Below, in pieces: positions 44,132-53,593 of a DNA stretch of 64,000 nucleotides. Source of the DNA: Variovorax sp. WS11. Its GTDB lineage: Bacteria; Pseudomonadota; Gammaproteobacteria; Burkholderiales; Burkholderiaceae_C. Below the pieces are notes generated by a model. It searched no databases. It saw nothing but the letters and a program-made list of their open reading frames with translations, and was not told the DNA's origin. A program made the translations under genes and the position numbers. Location: assembly GCF_010499245.1 (NCBI RefSeq), contig NZ_JAAGOW010000001.1:2604001-2668000 (forward strand), given 5' to 3'. The first letter of the stretch is position 1, and every line of letters starts with the position of its first letter.

Positions 44132-44351
44132 GGAAAACGTAGGTGCGAAAAGCGTTGGAGTCTAACGGGCAGTGGCGGGCAACCTGTCGATGCTTCATGG
44201 AAAGATGACGCTGCACAACACTTCTTGCATGGGGTTTCACATTGATTCGCGGACGCAACACCGGCAGAAATGATGGCTTGACTCCTACAAGCGCTGCCGC
44301 CTTTTCTTCACAGACTCGGCCGCTTCGAAATTGCGCGGCCTGCTCGCCCTT

Positions 44352-44687
44352 ATGCAACCCATCCTCGATATTCGAACGGTGCGTTCGGACCTCTACACCT
44401 ACAGCCTCGGCGCGGCACCGGAGGCCGAGCTCCAGTGCGGCGACTTCTTCGACACGGCCGAACGCTGCCTGCTCGACGCGGGGCGGGGCCTGTACCTCTA
44501 CTTCGACCGCGTTCAGATCCGCTTCGCCGGCTTCGCGCTGGGCAGCTACCCGGTCGCGCGCATGATCGATGACCCGCCGGGGCTGCTCCAGGAGCTGATG
44601 GCGCGCATCCTGCGCATCTACCGCATGCGCGCCGTGCCCCGCTGGAACCCGCCTCAGGCGGCACGCGAACGGTTGAGCAGGGCGTAG
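44352..44687 (+). CDS. Hypothetical protein
   Basis: The 111-residue product reads MQPILDIRTVRSDLYTYSLG..., with an acidic-aromatic pattern (FFDTAERCLLDAGRGLYLYFDRVQIRFAGFALGSY). It lacks signals or helices, so it is probably cytoplasmic. It begins 220 bases after the minC start, divergent, and its 3' end overlaps the permease gene by 34 bases tail to tail. No family recognised. Confidence 0.65.
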   Translation: MQPILDIRTVRSDLYTYSLGAAPEAELQCGDFFDTAERCLLDAGRGLYLYFDRVQIRFAGFALGSYPVARMIDDPPGLLQELMARILRIYRMRAVPRWNPPQAARERLSRA

Positions 44688-46012
44688 AGCAGGATCGCGC
44701 CGAAGGTGGCGGTGCCAATGCCGCCGAGCGCGAACTGGCCGAACTTCAGCGTGAAGTCGCCGGTGCCCAGGATCAGCGTGATCGCCGCCACGATCAGGTT
44801 GCGGTTCTGCGAGAAGTCGACCCGGTTGTCGACCCAGATCTTGGCCCCCGCCACCGCGATCAGGCCGAACACCACGATGCTCACGCCGCCCATCACCGGC
44901 AGCGGGATCGCCTGGATCAGCGCGCCGAACTTGGGGCTGAAGCCCAGCAGCAGCGCGATCAGCGCCGCCACCACGAAGATCGCGGTGGAGTAGATCTTGG
45001 TGGCCGCCATCACGCCGATGTTTTCGGCGTACGTGGTGACGCCCGTCCCGCCGGCCGCACCGCTCACCATCGTCGCAATGCCGTCGCCGATAAAGGCGCG
45101 CCCCAGGTAGGGGTTGAGGTCGCGCCCGGTCATCGCGCTCACCGCCTTGATGTGGCCCAGGTTTTCGGCCACCAGGATCACCGCCACGGGCGCGATCAGC
45201 AGCATGGCGTTGACCTCGAACACCGGCGCCGCGAACTTCGGCAGGCCGAACCAGGCCGCCGCGGCCAGCGGGCCGAGGTCGATCGGCTTGCCCAGGCCCA
45301 GGCCGTTGGTCAGCACGGCGTAGATGAGGCTCGCGGCGATCAACCCCATCAGGATCAAGAGGCGCTGCACCATGCCGCGCGCGTAGACCGCGATCAAGCC
45401 CACGCACAGGAAGGTCAGCGCCTGCATCCAGGTGTCGAAGCCGGTGGGCGCCATGTTCTTGATCGGCACGCTCGCGAGGTTGAGCCCGATCACCGCCACC
45501 ACCGCGCCCGTCACCACCGGCGGCATCAGCCGCTCGATCCAGTGCACGGCGACGTCCTGCTCGATCTCCTCCACCTCCACGCCGCGCATCGGCGCCGACT
45601 TGTGGTGCCGCTCGTTGGTGAGCGCGACCAGCACGCCGAACAGCACGTACACCGCGCCGCAGGCGATGATGCCGCCCAGCGCCACGCCGAGGTTGGCGTT
45701 CGGCCCCTGGCCGGCGTAGCCCGTGGCCGCGATCACCACGCCGATGAAGGCGAAGCTCGAGCCCAGGTAGCTCGGCACCCGGCCGCCGGTCACCAGGAAG
45801 AAGATCAGCGTGCCGACACCGCTCATCAGGATCGCGATGTTCGGGTTGAAGCCCATGAGGATGGGCGCCAGCACCGTGGCGCCGAACATGGCGATCACGT
45901 GCTGCACGCCCATCGCGGCGGTCTGCGGCCAGGGCAGGCGCTCGTCGGGCGCCACCACGGCGGCATGGCCGGCTGCGACCTCGCGCCAGCGGGGAAGGTA
46001 GGAATCGCTCAT
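44654..46012 (-). CDS. Uracil/xanthine permease family transporter
   Basis: The 452-residue NCS2 protein has about 14 transmembrane segments. It carries the NCS2 motif [20 protein letters not shown] (with the conserved Glu) and [60 protein letters not shown] follows. It imports nucleobases with protons. Its sequence is closer to the UraA/RutG branch than to xanthine permeases. It begins 45 bases before the thioesterase gene end, same strand. Confidence 0.93.
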   Translation of the reverse strand: MSDSYLPRWREVAAGHAAVVAPDERLPWPQTAAMGVQHVIAMFGATVLAPILMGFNPNIAILMSGVGTLIFFLVTGGRVPSYLGSSFAFIGVVIAATGYAGQGPNANLGVALGGIIACGAVYVLFGVLVALTNERHHKSAPMRGVEVEEIEQDVAVHWIERLMPPVVTGAVVAVIGLNLASVPIKNMAPTGFDTWMQALTFLCVGLIAVYARGMVQRLLILMGLIAASLIYAVLTNGLGLGKPIDLGPLAAAAWFGLPKFAAPVFEVNAMLLIAPVAVILVAENLGHIKAVSAMTGRDLNPYLGRAFIGDGIATMVSGAAGGTGVTTYAENIGVMAATKIYSTAIFVVAALIALLLGFSPKFGALIQAIPLPVMGGVSIVVFGLIAVAGAKIWVDNRVDFSQNRNLIVAAITLILGTGDFTLKFGQFALGGIGTATFGAILLYALLNRSRAA

Positions 46013-46057
46013 GGTTGGGGTTCTCCTCGGTTGTTGTTCTTGGGCTGCCTCAAGGGC

Positions 46058-46483
46058 TCAGCCTTGCGGGATCAGCACTGCCATCGTGATGCGCGAGACG
46101 CAGGTCAACTCGCCGGCGTCGTTGCTGAGGTCGATCTGCCAGACCTGTGTGCTGCGGCCGCGGTGCACCGGGCGCGCAACGCCCGTGACCCAGCCCGAGG
46201 TCGTGGCCTTGAGATGGTTGGCGTTGATGTCCAGGCCCACCGCGCGGTGCCCTTCCGGCGCCGAGTAGTGTGCGCCGCAGGAGCCCAGCGTCTCGGCCAG
46301 CACCACCGACACGCCGCCGTGCAGGATGCCGTAGGGCTGGCGCGTGCGCTCGTCCACCGGGACGCGGCCGCGGATGAAGTCGGGGCCGATCTCGAGAAAC
46401 TCCACGCCCAGCGTGGCGACCGCCGTGTTGACGTGGCTGCGGGTGAGCTCCTCGATCGAGATCTCTTTTTTCCAGATGGACAT
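46058..46483 (-). CDS. Hotdog-fold thioesterase (PaaI/YdiI-like)
   Basis: The 141-residue protein has the hotdog motif QPYGILHGGVSVVLAETLGS, with the catalytic Glu near the HGG helix. It also has DINANHLKATTSGWVTGVARPVHRGRSTQVWQID. It hydrolyses acyl-CoA thioesters, such as 1,4-dihydroxy-2-naphthoyl-CoA in YdiI. The ATG at 46483 is chosen (MSIWKKEISIEEL). It is adjacent to the permease gene without clear functional link. Confidence 0.92.
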   Translation of the reverse strand: MSIWKKEISIEELTRSHVNTAVATLGVEFLEIGPDFIRGRVPVDERTRQPYGILHGGVSVVLAETLGSCGAHYSAPEGHRAVGLDINANHLKATTSGWVTGVARPVHRGRSTQVWQIDLSNDAGELTCVSRITMAVLIPQG

Positions 46484-46591
46484 TCGGTTTCTCCAGGGTC
46501 GATGTGGGTCAAAACTATAGCGACTGACCCTGACATCACCGGTCGTCCCCAGACGACATGGCCAAGCCACCCCGGGACTCAAGCTCTGGCG

Positions 46592-47905
46592 ATGACGCGA
46601 ACCCGACGATGGCTCATCGGCACCGGCGTGGCGGTGCTGCTGCTCCTGGGCGCCCTGGGCTGGTTCGCCTGGCGCCTGCTGCCGAGCGACGAGGCGCTCG
46701 CAGCCCGGGTCAGCGAGAGCTTCGAGCGCGCCAGCGGCATCGGCCTGCGCGTGGGTAGCGCGAGCTGGTCCCTGCGTCCCACGCCGGTCGTGGTGCTGCA
46801 CGATCTCGCGACCGAGCAGCCGCGGCCGATCACCGTGCGCCGCGTGGTCCTGCGGCCGCGGCTCGCCGCGCTGTGGCGCCGCTCGATCGCCATCGAGGCC
46901 GTCGAGGTCGAAGGCGCCGTGCTGCCACGGGCCTCGGTGCGCGCCTTCCGCGGCCGCTGGCAGGCGGACGAGGTCCCCGGCATGCTGGCCGGCGCCTGGA
47001 CCCTGGCCGAGATCCCGGTCGAGCGGCTGCGGCTGGAGGACATCGTGTGGATCAACCGCCGCGACATCGCGCTCGCCTACGATGCCGAGCTGCGCTTCGA
47101 CCCCGGCTGGCGGCCGCGCGAGGCGGAAGTGCGGCGCCCGGGCGTGTCGCCCACCACGCGCTTGCGCCTCGCGCGCGAGGGCGAGGAAGACCGCTGGCGC
47201 GTCCAGATCGACGCCGGCGGCGGCACCTGGAACGGCCAGGCCGAACTGCAGACGCTCGAGAAGGGTCGCATGCGCATCACCGCCGAGCTGGAGCCGCGCG
47301 GCGTGGACGTGGGCCAGCTGGTGAGCGCCTTCCGCCGGCACCAGGCGATCGAAGGTCGTTTCGACGGCCGCACCGAAGTGCGCAGCGAGGGCGACAACGT
47401 CGGCGAGCTGATCCGCCACCTCAACACCCGCACCCGCTTCGCCATGCGTCCCGCGACGCTCAAGGGCTTCGACCTGTCGAAGGTGGTCGGCGCGCCGAAT
47501 GCCGGGCGCGGCGGCCAGACGGTGCTCGACGAGCTCACGGGCACCCTCGAGACGCAGAACACCGGAGACGGCATCCTGCTGCGCTACACCGACCTGCAGG
47601 CGCGCTCGGGCTTGCTCAGCGCCAGCGGCAGCGCGAGCGTGCTCAATCGCCGCCTGAACGGCGAGATGGCGATCGACCTGGTCGATGGCGTCGTCGGCGT
47701 GCCGCTCAAGTTGGCCGGCACGCTCGATGAACCGCAGCTGTCGCTCACCGGCGGCGCGCTGGCCGGCGCCGCGGTGGGCACGGCCGTGCTGCCGGGCGTG
47801 GGCACCGCGATCGGCGCGCGTGTCGGGCAGCAGGTGGAGAAGCTGTTCGGCGGCGAGGACGACAAGAAGAAGCCGCAGCAGCCCGCGCCGTCCAAGGCGC
47901 GTTGA
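46592..47905 (+). CDS. AsmA-like inner-membrane-anchored protein
   Basis: The 437-residue product has one N-terminal transmembrane helix (WLIGTGVAVLLLLGALGWFAW). It then shows AsmA-type beta-strand patterns: SGIGLRVGSASWSLRPTPVVVLHDL near 50-75 and, in the C-terminal part, IEGRFDGRTEVRSEGDNVGELIRHLNTRTRFAMRPATLKGFDLS. The end is Gly/Ala-rich with a Lys-rich tail. AsmA-like proteins span the periplasm and affect lipid transport to the outer membrane. It is shorter than AsmA (about 617 residues). Confidence 0.8.
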   Translation: MTRTRRWLIGTGVAVLLLLGALGWFAWRLLPSDEALAARVSESFERASGIGLRVGSASWSLRPTPVVVLHDLATEQPRPITVRRVVLRPRLAALWRRSIAIEAVEVEGAVLPRASVRAFRGRWQADEVPGMLAGAWTLAEIPVERLRLEDIVWINRRDIALAYDAELRFDPGWRPREAEVRRPGVSPTTRLRLAREGEEDRWRVQIDAGGGTWNGQAELQTLEKGRMRITAELEPRGVDVGQLVSAFRRHQAIEGRFDGRTEVRSEGDNVGELIRHLNTRTRFAMRPATLKGFDLSKVVGAPNAGRGGQTVLDELTGTLETQNTGDGILLRYTDLQARSGLLSASGSASVLNRRLNGEMAIDLVDGVVGVPLKLAGTLDEPQLSLTGGALAGAAVGTAVLPGVGTAIGARVGQQVEKLFGGEDDKKKPQQPAPSKAR

Positions 47906-47917
47906 GTCGGAGTTCCG

Positions 47918-48832
47918 TCAAGCCGGCTTGAAGCCCGGCAGCGCATGCATGCGCTGCTTCAATGCCTCGATGAAGGCCGTCACCCGCGCCGGCCTGTACA
48001 GCCCCGGCGGCAGCGCGACGTGGATGCCGATCGGCTCCAGCCACCAGCGCGGCAGCACCCGCTTGAGCCGGCCGGCCTGGATGTCCGCATGGCACATCCA
48101 CGGCGCGGCGGCGCCGATGCCCGCGCCATTGAGGATCGCGCGGTAGCTCGACAGCAGGCTGTCCGTCTTGATCGGCGTGTCCAACCGCACCATGCGCGAG
48201 CGCCCGGACCGGTCGAGCAGGCGTACGCTGCCCTCCACATAGGGCACCAGGCCCACGCAGGGCAGCGAGGGCAGCCGCGCCAGCGTGACGGGGCCGGTGC
48301 GCTTGAGCAGGGCCGGCGTGGCGATCAGCACGCGCTCCATCGCGCCCAGGTGGCGACTCACCAGGCCGGGGTCGCGCACATCGCCCACGCAGACCCAGCA
48401 CTCTGCGCCCGAGGCCGCGAGGTCGACCACGCGATCGGTCAGCGTCAGCTCGATGCGCAGGCCGGGGTGCGCGGCGCGCAGGTCCGTCACCGCGTCCGTC
48501 AGGAAGCCCGTGCCATAGCCCGAGGGGCCGATCACCCGCAAGGTGCCCTCGGGCCGGCTCTGGCCGCCCGACAGCCGGTGCGACAGGCCCGACCAGCGAT
48601 CCGTCAGGTCATGCGCCTCGGCCAGCAGCGAACGGCCCTCGTCGGTGAGCGAGAAGCTGGCCGTGGTGCGCAGCGCCAGCTTGCAGCCCAGCAGGCGCTC
48701 CAGCTCCAGCAGGCGCCGGCTCACCGTCGGCTGCGTCGTGCCGAGCAGCCGCGCCGCCTTGCTCAGCGATCCGCCCTCGCCGATGCGGATGAAGGTCTCG
48801 AGCAGGTCCAGGCGGTCGTGTGCGTACTTCAT
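47918..48832 (-). CDS. LysR-type transcriptional regulator
   Basis: The 304-residue regulator has an N-terminal winged HTH (LDLLETFIRIGEGGSLSKAARLLGTTQPTVSRRLLELERLLG) and an effector domain starting at RPEGTLRVIGPSGYG. It is divergent from an aminotransferase-Bug-amidase-like operon with a palindrome between, the classical arrangement for control by its own effector. Its start (ATG 48832) lies 7 bases from the palindrome. Confidence 0.93.
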   Translation of the reverse strand: MKYAHDRLDLLETFIRIGEGGSLSKAARLLGTTQPTVSRRLLELERLLGCKLALRTTASFSLTDEGRSLLAEAHDLTDRWSGLSHRLSGGQSRPEGTLRVIGPSGYGTGFLTDAVTDLRAAHPGLRIELTLTDRVVDLAASGAECWVCVGDVRDPGLVSRHLGAMERVLIATPALLKRTGPVTLARLPSLPCVGLVPYVEGSVRLLDRSGRSRMVRLDTPIKTDSLLSSYRAILNGAGIGAAAPWMCHADIQAGRLKRVLPRWWLEPIGIHVALPPGLYRPARVTAFIEALKQRMHALPGFKPA

Positions 48833-48838
48833 GCGCGT

Positions 48839-48868
48839 GACGTATAGCACTTCATCGCTTGATACGTC
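48839..48868. promoter_or_regulatory. Candidate LysR regulator binding palindrome
   Basis: GACGTAT (48839-48845) and ATACGTC (48862-48868) are perfect inverted 7-bp arms separated by 16 bases, between the divergent LysR and aminotransferase starts. LysR sites often have T-N11-A arms; here the arms are wider apart. Confidence 0.65.
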
Positions 48869-48903
48869 TACCCGGCAGGGCGCTCTGTTCGTATCGTCCG
48901 CGC

Positions 48904-50304
48904 ATGAACAACCCGGCTCCCATCGTTCGCACCGTCGGCGACACGCCCCAGGGCGGCACCGTCCTCGGCTTCTACGCACCCAAGGGCGCGCCACGCCCGC
49001 CGCGCATCGCGCGCGGCGAGGGCGTCTTCCTGTGGGACGCAGACGGCAAGCGCTACCTGGACGCCACCGCCGGCGCGGTGGTCGCCAACATCGGCCACGG
49101 CAACCCGCGCGTGCTGGCCGCGATGACCGAGCAGGCGGCCAAGGTCAGCTTCGCCTACCCGCGCTTCTTCGAGAGCGAGCACAACATCGCGCTGGCCGAC
49201 CGCGTCTGCGCGATGGCGGGCGAGGGCTTCGATCGCGCCTTCTTCGTCTCGGGCGGCTCGGAGGCCAACGAGTCGGCCATCAAGCTGGCGCGCCAGTACG
49301 CGGTGGTCACGGGGCAGGGCAGCCGCAGCAAGGTGATCTCGCGCGACCCCAGCTACCACGGCTCCACGCTGGGCGCGCTCGCGGTCACGGGCGATGCCAA
49401 CACGCTGGGGCTGTACGGCCCGATGATCCGTTCTATGCCGAAGGTGCCGGCGCCGCTGTCCTACCGCGTGCCGGAAGGGCACACGGTGGCCTCCTTCGAG
49501 ATGGCCTGCGCCGACGCACTCGAGCAGGCCATCCTGCGCGAAGGCCCCGAGACGGTGCTCGCCTTCATCCTCGAACCCATCGGCGGCCTGTCGACCGGCG
49601 CGGTCGTCTCGTCGGCCGCGTACTTCGAGCGCGTGCGGCAGATCTGCGACCGCCATGGCGTGCTCGTCATCTACGATGAGATCATGAGCGGCGCCGGCCG
49701 CACCGGCGCCTTCCTCGCCGCGCATCACTGGCCCGCGGCGCGGCCCGACCTGGTCACGCTCGCCAAGGGGCTGGCCGCGGGATATACCCCGCTGGGCTGC
49801 CTGTTGGCGCCCGATCGCATCGTCGACGCGGTGGCCGGCAGCGGTGGCTTCGTGCATGGCCACACCTACTTCACCAATCCGCTCTCCTGCGCGGTCGCCC
49901 ATGCGGTGGTCGACGAGGTGATCCGACAGGATCTGATCGCGCGGGCGCGCGACCGGGGCGAGCTGCTCATGGCGCGGTTGCGCGAGATCGCGGCGCGCTC
50001 GCCCATCGTCGGCGACGTGCGCGGCAAGGGCTTGCTGACGGCCATTGAGATCGTGGCGGACAAGTCCACCAGGCGCCAGCTGCCCGTGGCCTTCAACGCG
50101 CCGGCGCGGCTTACCGAGCATGGCCTCAAGCACGGCATCGCGCTCTACAACCGGCGCGCCAACCTCGGCGCCTTCGGCGACTTCCAGATGATCACGCCGC
50201 CGCTCACCATCAGCGAGGCCGAGATCGATACGCTGGCCGAACTGCTCCAGAAGTCGCTCGCGGACCTCGCCGACGAGATCGCGCGCAAGGGCCTCGCGGC
50301 CTGA
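48904..50304 (+). CDS. Class III PLP-dependent aminotransferase
   Basis: The 466-residue enzyme has FVSGGSEANESAIKLARQY near 114-132, the PLP Asp in VIYDEIMSGAGRTG (D258) and the Schiff-base Lys in LVTLAKGLAAGY (K288). It is an omega- or diamino-acid aminotransferase of fold type I. The substrate is unknown, but it is in one operon with a Bug binding protein and a dimethylformamidase-like hydrolase, so an amine or amide catabolic role is likely. It starts 35 bases after the palindrome. Confidence 0.92.
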   Translation: MNNPAPIVRTVGDTPQGGTVLGFYAPKGAPRPPRIARGEGVFLWDADGKRYLDATAGAVVANIGHGNPRVLAAMTEQAAKVSFAYPRFFESEHNIALADRVCAMAGEGFDRAFFVSGGSEANESAIKLARQYAVVTGQGSRSKVISRDPSYHGSTLGALAVTGDANTLGLYGPMIRSMPKVPAPLSYRVPEGHTVASFEMACADALEQAILREGPETVLAFILEPIGGLSTGAVVSSAAYFERVRQICDRHGVLVIYDEIMSGAGRTGAFLAAHHWPAARPDLVTLAKGLAAGYTPLGCLLAPDRIVDAVAGSGGFVHGHTYFTNPLSCAVAHAVVDEVIRQDLIARARDRGELLMARLREIAARSPIVGDVRGKGLLTAIEIVADKSTRRQLPVAFNAPARLTEHGLKHGIALYNRRANLGAFGDFQMITPPLTISEAEIDTLAELLQKSLADLADEIARKGLAA

Positions 50305-50333
50305 CCCTTTTTCCATCCCCCGAAGGTCCCACC

Positions 50334-51308
50334 ATGATCCATCGACTTCTGCAGACCGCGCTCGCCTGCGCGACCCTTGTCTTCGCCGCCGCAGCGCCCG
50401 CGCAGATCGCCACGAACAAGGGCCCCGTCAAGCTGATCGTCGGCTACCCCGCCGGCGGCTCCGCCGACGTGCAGGCGCGCACGCTCTCCGACAAGCTCGC
50501 GGCCGAGCTCGGCACCACCGTGGTCGTCGACAACCGCACCGGCGCCGGCGGCCAGATCGCGGCCGACTACGTGCGCAACGCCGCACCGGACGGCCTCACC
50601 GTGCTGCTGGCCAACATGCACATGATGGTGATGCTGCCGCTGACCTCGAAGTCGGTGCGCTACGACCCGGTGAAGGACTTCAAGGCCGTGGGCCGCATCG
50701 CCAGCTTCTACGAAGGCATCGCCGTGCCTGCCGCGCTGCCGGCCAGGGACGTGAAGCAGTGGCTGGACATCGCGCGCGCCGATCCGCAGAAGGCCAGCTA
50801 CGGCGTGCCCGCGCCGGGCAGCGTCGCGCAGTTCATGGGCTACCGCCTCGGCACCGAGGCCAAGACCAACCTGGTGGCCGCGCCGTACCGCGGCGCCGCG
50901 CCGCTGGTGCAGGACCTGCTGGGCGACCAGATCGCGGCCGGCATCCTGCCCATCGCCGACCTCGTGGCCCACCAGCAGAGCGGCAAGCTCAAGGTGCTGG
51001 CAGTCAATGGCGCGAAGCGGGCCGCGCTGCTGCCCGACGTGCCCACGCTCAAGGAGCTGGGCCAGCCGCATTTCGACAACCTCGAATGGACCGGCCTGTT
51101 CGTGCCCGCCGGAACGCCCAAGCCCATCGTCGACCAACTGCATGCGGCACTGGGCAAGGCGCTCGCCGACAAGGAGGTGCAGGAGCGCCTGCGCAAGCTC
51201 AGCAGCGACCCGCACCCGAGCAGCGGGGAAGAGCTCGGCAAGCTCATCGAGGACGACCTCAAGCGTTGGGGGCCGGTGGTCAAGGCCTCGGGCTTCACCT
51301 CCGAATGA
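50334..51308 (+). CDS. Bug-family tripartite tricarboxylate transport binding protein
   Basis: The 324-residue periplasmic protein has a Sec signal (ALACATLVFAAAAPAQ) and the Bug start VKLIVGYPAGGSADVQARTLSDKLAAELG. GAGGQIAADYVRNAAPDG and PVKDFKAVGRIASFYEG follow. Bug proteins bind carboxylic acids for TctAB permeases, but no tctA/tctB is adjacent, so the permease is elsewhere or the protein is a sensor. Its stop overlaps the start of the downstream gene. Confidence 0.94.
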   Translation: MIHRLLQTALACATLVFAAAAPAQIATNKGPVKLIVGYPAGGSADVQARTLSDKLAAELGTTVVVDNRTGAGGQIAADYVRNAAPDGLTVLLANMHMMVMLPLTSKSVRYDPVKDFKAVGRIASFYEGIAVPAALPARDVKQWLDIARADPQKASYGVPAPGSVAQFMGYRLGTEAKTNLVAAPYRGAAPLVQDLLGDQIAAGILPIADLVAHQQSGKLKVLAVNGAKRAALLPDVPTLKELGQPHFDNLEWTGLFVPAGTPKPIVDQLHAALGKALADKEVQERLRKLSSDPHPSSGEELGKLIEDDLKRWGPVVKASGFTSE

Positions 51309-53590
51309 GCTGCATACCCGCACACAAGGCGCTTCATCTTCCCGGCGTTCATGGCTATGCCGACCACAAGAGCGTGGCGGCCGGGGAGCTGCTGCGCTTC
51401 CATGTGAGCAGCGACCGGGCCTATCGCCTCTCGGTCTGTCGCCTGGGCAGCGACGTGGAAGGGCGCAGCGACGACCAGGTGCTGCATCGCTTCGCACCGT
51501 CGCCAGCGCGGGTGCAGCCCATCCATCCGGGCTCCTACGTGCATGTCGACAAGGGATTGCCCGCCGCGCTGCCCTTGCGCGGCCTGACGGTGGAATGCTG
51601 GGTCAAACCCTGGCGCATCGACACGCGGCAGAGCCTGATGGGCCAGTACGACTTCCCCGCGCATTGCGGCTGGGGCCTCTTCATCGAGGAGGGCGGCGCG
51701 CTGGGCTTCCATCTCGGCGATGGCGGCGCCTTCCGCGCCGATGCGCTGCAAGCCCGGGGCCGGCTGGTCGCGCGGCGCTGGCAGCACGTGGCCGCCACGT
51801 GGAACGGTCGGGTGGCCGCGCTGTGGATCGATGGCGTGCAGGCCGGGCAATGGGAGGCTGCGCAGGAGGTGCGGCCCGGGCCGGCACCGCTGCGCCTGGG
51901 CGCCGGCGCCGTCGACGGCCTGGCCGATCTGCTTCTCGACGCCGACCTGCTGATGCCGGTGCTCTACGACCGCGCCCTCGAACCGGAGGAGATCGCGCAG
52001 CGCTTTGCCGAGTGCGGCCTGGTCGCCGCCACCGGCCGCTCGGTACTGGCCTGCTGGCCCTTGCGCGAAGAGCGCGGCGCGCAGGTGGGCGATGCGAGCG
52101 GCCATCAGCGCACCGGCCGCATCGTCAACCACGGCACCTGGATGATCGTCGGCCCGGCCTTCGAGCCGGCCAAGCTCGGGGCGCATGAAGACGCCGAATC
52201 GGCCTACGACCCCTTCAGCGATCCCACGCGCGGCCACGGCTTGCGCCTGGCCAGCGACGACCTCTACGACTGCCGCTGGGACGCCACGCACGAGTTCCGC
52301 ATCCCGGAGGATGCGAAGCCCGGCCTCTACGTGGGCCGCCTGCGCTTCGAGCTCGAAGGCCGCGACGCCGACTACGACATCAGCTTCATCGTCCGCAAGC
52401 CCGCGCATGCCGCGCCTGCGCCCATCCTCGTGCTGTGCGCCGTCAGCAGCTGGCTGGCCTACGCGAGCACGCCCTTCGCGAAGAACGTGGTGGACGATCC
52501 CATATGGCCGCGCCGCTCGGCGGGCCTGGAGAGCTGCCACCCGGAGGCCCCGGCCTATTGCAGCTACACGGACCACCACGCCGGCCAACCCTGCTACCAG
52601 GTCGGCCTGCGCATGCCCTGGCCCAACGCGAGCCCCAACGCCCTGTACGACCCCGAGGGCAGCGGCTTCAGCCAGTGGACGCGGCTCGAACGCCGTCTTC
52701 ACGTGTGGCTGGAGCGCGAGGGCTACGACTTCGATGTGATCGGCGACATCGATCTGCACCGCGACCCGTCGCTGCTCGCGCGCTACCGGACCGTGTTCGT
52801 CAACGGCCACAGCGAGTACTGGTCGACCCCCGCCGTCGACGGACTGGACGACTACCTGCGCCGTGGCGGCAGCGCGATCGTGCTGTCGGGCAACACGATG
52901 TACCTGCGCGTGAGCTACGACGAGGACCTGACGGTGATGGAGCAGCGCAAGGTCAACGGCCCCGATCACGACGAGACGGCGCCGCCGCTGGGCCCGCCTG
53001 CCGGCCCCTTCGGCGAGCAGTTCCACAGCCAAGACTGGGCGCGCGGCGGCCGCCTCAAGGCCTCGGGCCGGGCGGCCGCGGACATCATCGGCCTGGAGAC
53101 CGCGGGCTGGGCCTTCGCCGACGGCGAGGACTTCGGCGCCTACCACGTCACGCAGCCGCGGCATGCCTTGTTCAACGAGCCGCATCCGCTGGGCCTCGCC
53201 GAGGGCCAGACCTTCGGCCATGCGCCGGGCGGGGGGCTGCCGCGCGCGATCGGCCACGAGTGGGACCTCACCATCGCCACGCTCGCGCGCATGACGAAGC
53301 AGGTGCCGCCGGGCGCGTCGCTCCCCGTGCCGCAAGAGGGCATCGAGGTCATCGCGCAGGGCATCCGCCGCGTGCCCGGCCGGCTCGATGCCTACCTCGA
53401 CTGCTTCTCGAATCTCACCGAGTCGCTCGATGGCCTGTCAGCCGAGATGATCTACTGGGAGCGGCCCCAGGGCGGCCGCGTGTTCCACGCCGGCGCGGTG
53501 GGCGCGGCCTGGGTGCTGGGCAGCGATCCGGTCTTCGGCCGGCTGCTGCGCAACGTGCTGCACCGCTTCGGCGTGCAGCCCAGGGAGTGA
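51305..53590 (+). CDS. N,N-dimethylformamidase large-subunit-like protein
   Basis: The 761-residue product has a concanavalin/LamG-like region (about 88-235: GLTVECWVKPWRIDTRQSL, HVAATWNGRVAALWIDG). The C-terminal half holds LAYASTPFAKNVV, CSYTDHHAG and the motif GHSEYWSTPAVDG (E504). Its length matches the known DMFase large subunit (about 762 residues), whose active site is a mononuclear iron bound by Tyr and Glu. No gene for the roughly 130-residue small subunit is adjacent. Its ATG overlaps the binding-protein stop (ATGA). Amide hydrolysis is inference; the substrate may differ from DMF. Confidence 0.87.
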   Translation: MSCIPAHKALHLPGVHGYADHKSVAAGELLRFHVSSDRAYRLSVCRLGSDVEGRSDDQVLHRFAPSPARVQPIHPGSYVHVDKGLPAALPLRGLTVECWVKPWRIDTRQSLMGQYDFPAHCGWGLFIEEGGALGFHLGDGGAFRADALQARGRLVARRWQHVAATWNGRVAALWIDGVQAGQWEAAQEVRPGPAPLRLGAGAVDGLADLLLDADLLMPVLYDRALEPEEIAQRFAECGLVAATGRSVLACWPLREERGAQVGDASGHQRTGRIVNHGTWMIVGPAFEPAKLGAHEDAESAYDPFSDPTRGHGLRLASDDLYDCRWDATHEFRIPEDAKPGLYVGRLRFELEGRDADYDISFIVRKPAHAAPAPILVLCAVSSWLAYASTPFAKNVVDDPIWPRRSAGLESCHPEAPAYCSYTDHHAGQPCYQVGLRMPWPNASPNALYDPEGSGFSQWTRLERRLHVWLEREGYDFDVIGDIDLHRDPSLLARYRTVFVNGHSEYWSTPAVDGLDDYLRRGGSAIVLSGNTMYLRVSYDEDLTVMEQRKVNGPDHDETAPPLGPPAGPFGEQFHSQDWARGGRLKASGRAAADIIGLETAGWAFADGEDFGAYHVTQPRHALFNEPHPLGLAEGQTFGHAPGGGLPRAIGHEWDLTIATLARMTKQVPPGASLPVPQEGIEVIAQGIRRVPGRLDAYLDCFSNLTESLDGLSAEMIYWERPQGGRVFHAGAVGAAWVLGSDPVFGRLLRNVLHRFGVQPRE

Positions 53591-53593
53591 AGC

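Noticed and set aside
44222..44240. GTTTCACATTGATTC as a third parS
   Set aside because: Only the left half matches and the right arm is absent.
45152..46591. Long N-terminal extension of the AsmA-like frame
   Set aside because: The extension is antisense to the permease and thioesterase genes; the transmembrane start at 46592 fits the real gene.
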